64,000 nucleotides of DNA from NCBI RefSeq assembly GCF_000471625.1, contig NZ_AUSW01000016.1:1-64000 (forward strand), written 5' to 3'. Positions 63,802-64,000 of this stretch are shown piece after piece (position 1 is the stretch's first letter; every line of letters starts with the position of its first letter). The stretch is from Psychrobacter aquaticus CMS 56. Lineage in GTDB: Bacteria; Pseudomonadota; Gammaproteobacteria; Pseudomonadales; Moraxellaceae. The notes below the pieces were generated by a model. That model saw only the letters and a list, made by a program, of their open reading frames with translations. It did not search any database and was not told where the DNA came from. Position numbers and translations under genes: made by a program.

Positions 63802-64000
63802 ATGAAAATAAACCATGCTTTAGCGATGGCGTTATCTGCTTTAAGCGCTGGACTCCTTATCAGCTGTGTAAAACCTGCTGATGAAAATAAAGCCCCAGAT
63901 GTGGACAGCCAAAAAGTTGCACAAGACAGCACAGCCTCTGCCAGTTCGGTAGAAGGTACTGGTGATAGTGCTGTTCAAATGACGGCCGTAGACATCAGCG
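63802..64000 (+). CDS. Start of a lipoprotein, probably a second imelysin-like gene, cut by window end
   Basis: The frame from the ATG at 63802 is open to the window edge (66 codons). It begins with a lipoprotein signal (Leu-Leu-Ile-Ser-Cys, Cys22), followed by a Ser/Asp/Ala-rich linker like that of the imelysin gene at 60331. Position after imelysin and the di-haem gene suggests a second imelysin, which is common in such clusters, but no domain motif is inside the window. It starts 106 bases after the di-haem stop. Confidence 0.6.
   Translation, partial: MKINHALAMALSALSAGLLISCVKPADENKAPDVDSQKVAQDSTASASSVEGTGDSAVQMTAVDIS

Noticed and set aside
1..64000. CRISPR arrays, rRNA, tRNA, prophage or transposase genes
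   Set aside because: Looked for by eye; no direct-repeat arrays, conserved RNA genes or mobile-element proteins were seen.

Overview
The window looks like a chromosomal segment of a Psychrobacter-like member of the Moraxellaceae (Gammaproteobacteria). The reasons are the AT-leaning composition, the Pil-Chp chemosensory cluster, the MinCDE and CcmABCDE gene orders, and a set of core genes with the flavour of Acinetobacter and Psychrobacter. This assignment is inference from protein character; no database search was run. No rRNA, tRNA, prophage, transposase or CRISPR array is visible.

Layout. 1-6.5 kb: the tail of an S1-like protein, an orphan THI5/SsuA-like binding protein, an unknown lipoprotein, a YbaN-type membrane protein, a cold-shock protein with a long leader, a YeiH-type exporter with a divergent LysR regulator, and a universal stress protein. 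6.9-15 kb: an M16C (PreP-like) peptidase, two Nudix hydrolases, an MpaB/DUF2236 protein and NhaA. 15-24 kb: a TauE/SafE permease bracketed by an inverted pair of 133-bp repeats, a dicarboxylate/glutamate symporter, a FadE-type acyl-CoA dehydrogenase with a long acidic tail, RadC, a frame-disrupted coaBC, and a second TauE/SafE protein. 24-31 kb: a DUF2905 protein, a histone-deacetylase-fold protein, a YbjN-like/unknown pair, and ccmABCDE. 31-40 kb: an aldo/keto reductase, the metNIQ methionine importer, a two-component pair with a very unusual kinase, and an orphan HlyD-type lipoprotein. 40.5-53.2 kb: the complete twitching-motility chemosensory operon pilG-pilH-pilI-pilJ-pilK-chpA-chpB-chpC. 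53.4-59 kb: cytochrome b561, minE-minD-minC, a voltage-sensor-like membrane protein, and a PlsC-type acyltransferase. 59-64 kb: an OmpA-type lipoprotein, then a perfect Fur box followed by an imelysin lipoprotein, a di-haem cytochrome lipoprotein and the start of another lipoprotein at the window edge.

How genes work together. PilG/H/I/J/K and ChpA/B/C form one pathway controlling type IV pilus extension and retraction. MetN-I-Q form an ABC importer. CcmA-E handle haem export and chaperoning, but CcmF-H are not here. MinC/D/E place the division septum. The 60-64 kb block is an iron-regulated envelope cluster.

The most interesting signals are: (1) a dispersed repeat of about 140 bp, present three times, with a conserved centre and hairpin arms that differ between copies yet stay complementary; (2) a single-base frame break in coaBC inside a 7-A run at the conserved Lys-rich motif, together with a His-rich insert in the same protein; (3) a histidine kinase whose ATP-binding domain is split by about 250 disordered residues, part of a window-wide pattern of low-complexity insertions in conserved proteins; and (4) a PilJ receptor with essentially no periplasmic sensing domain.
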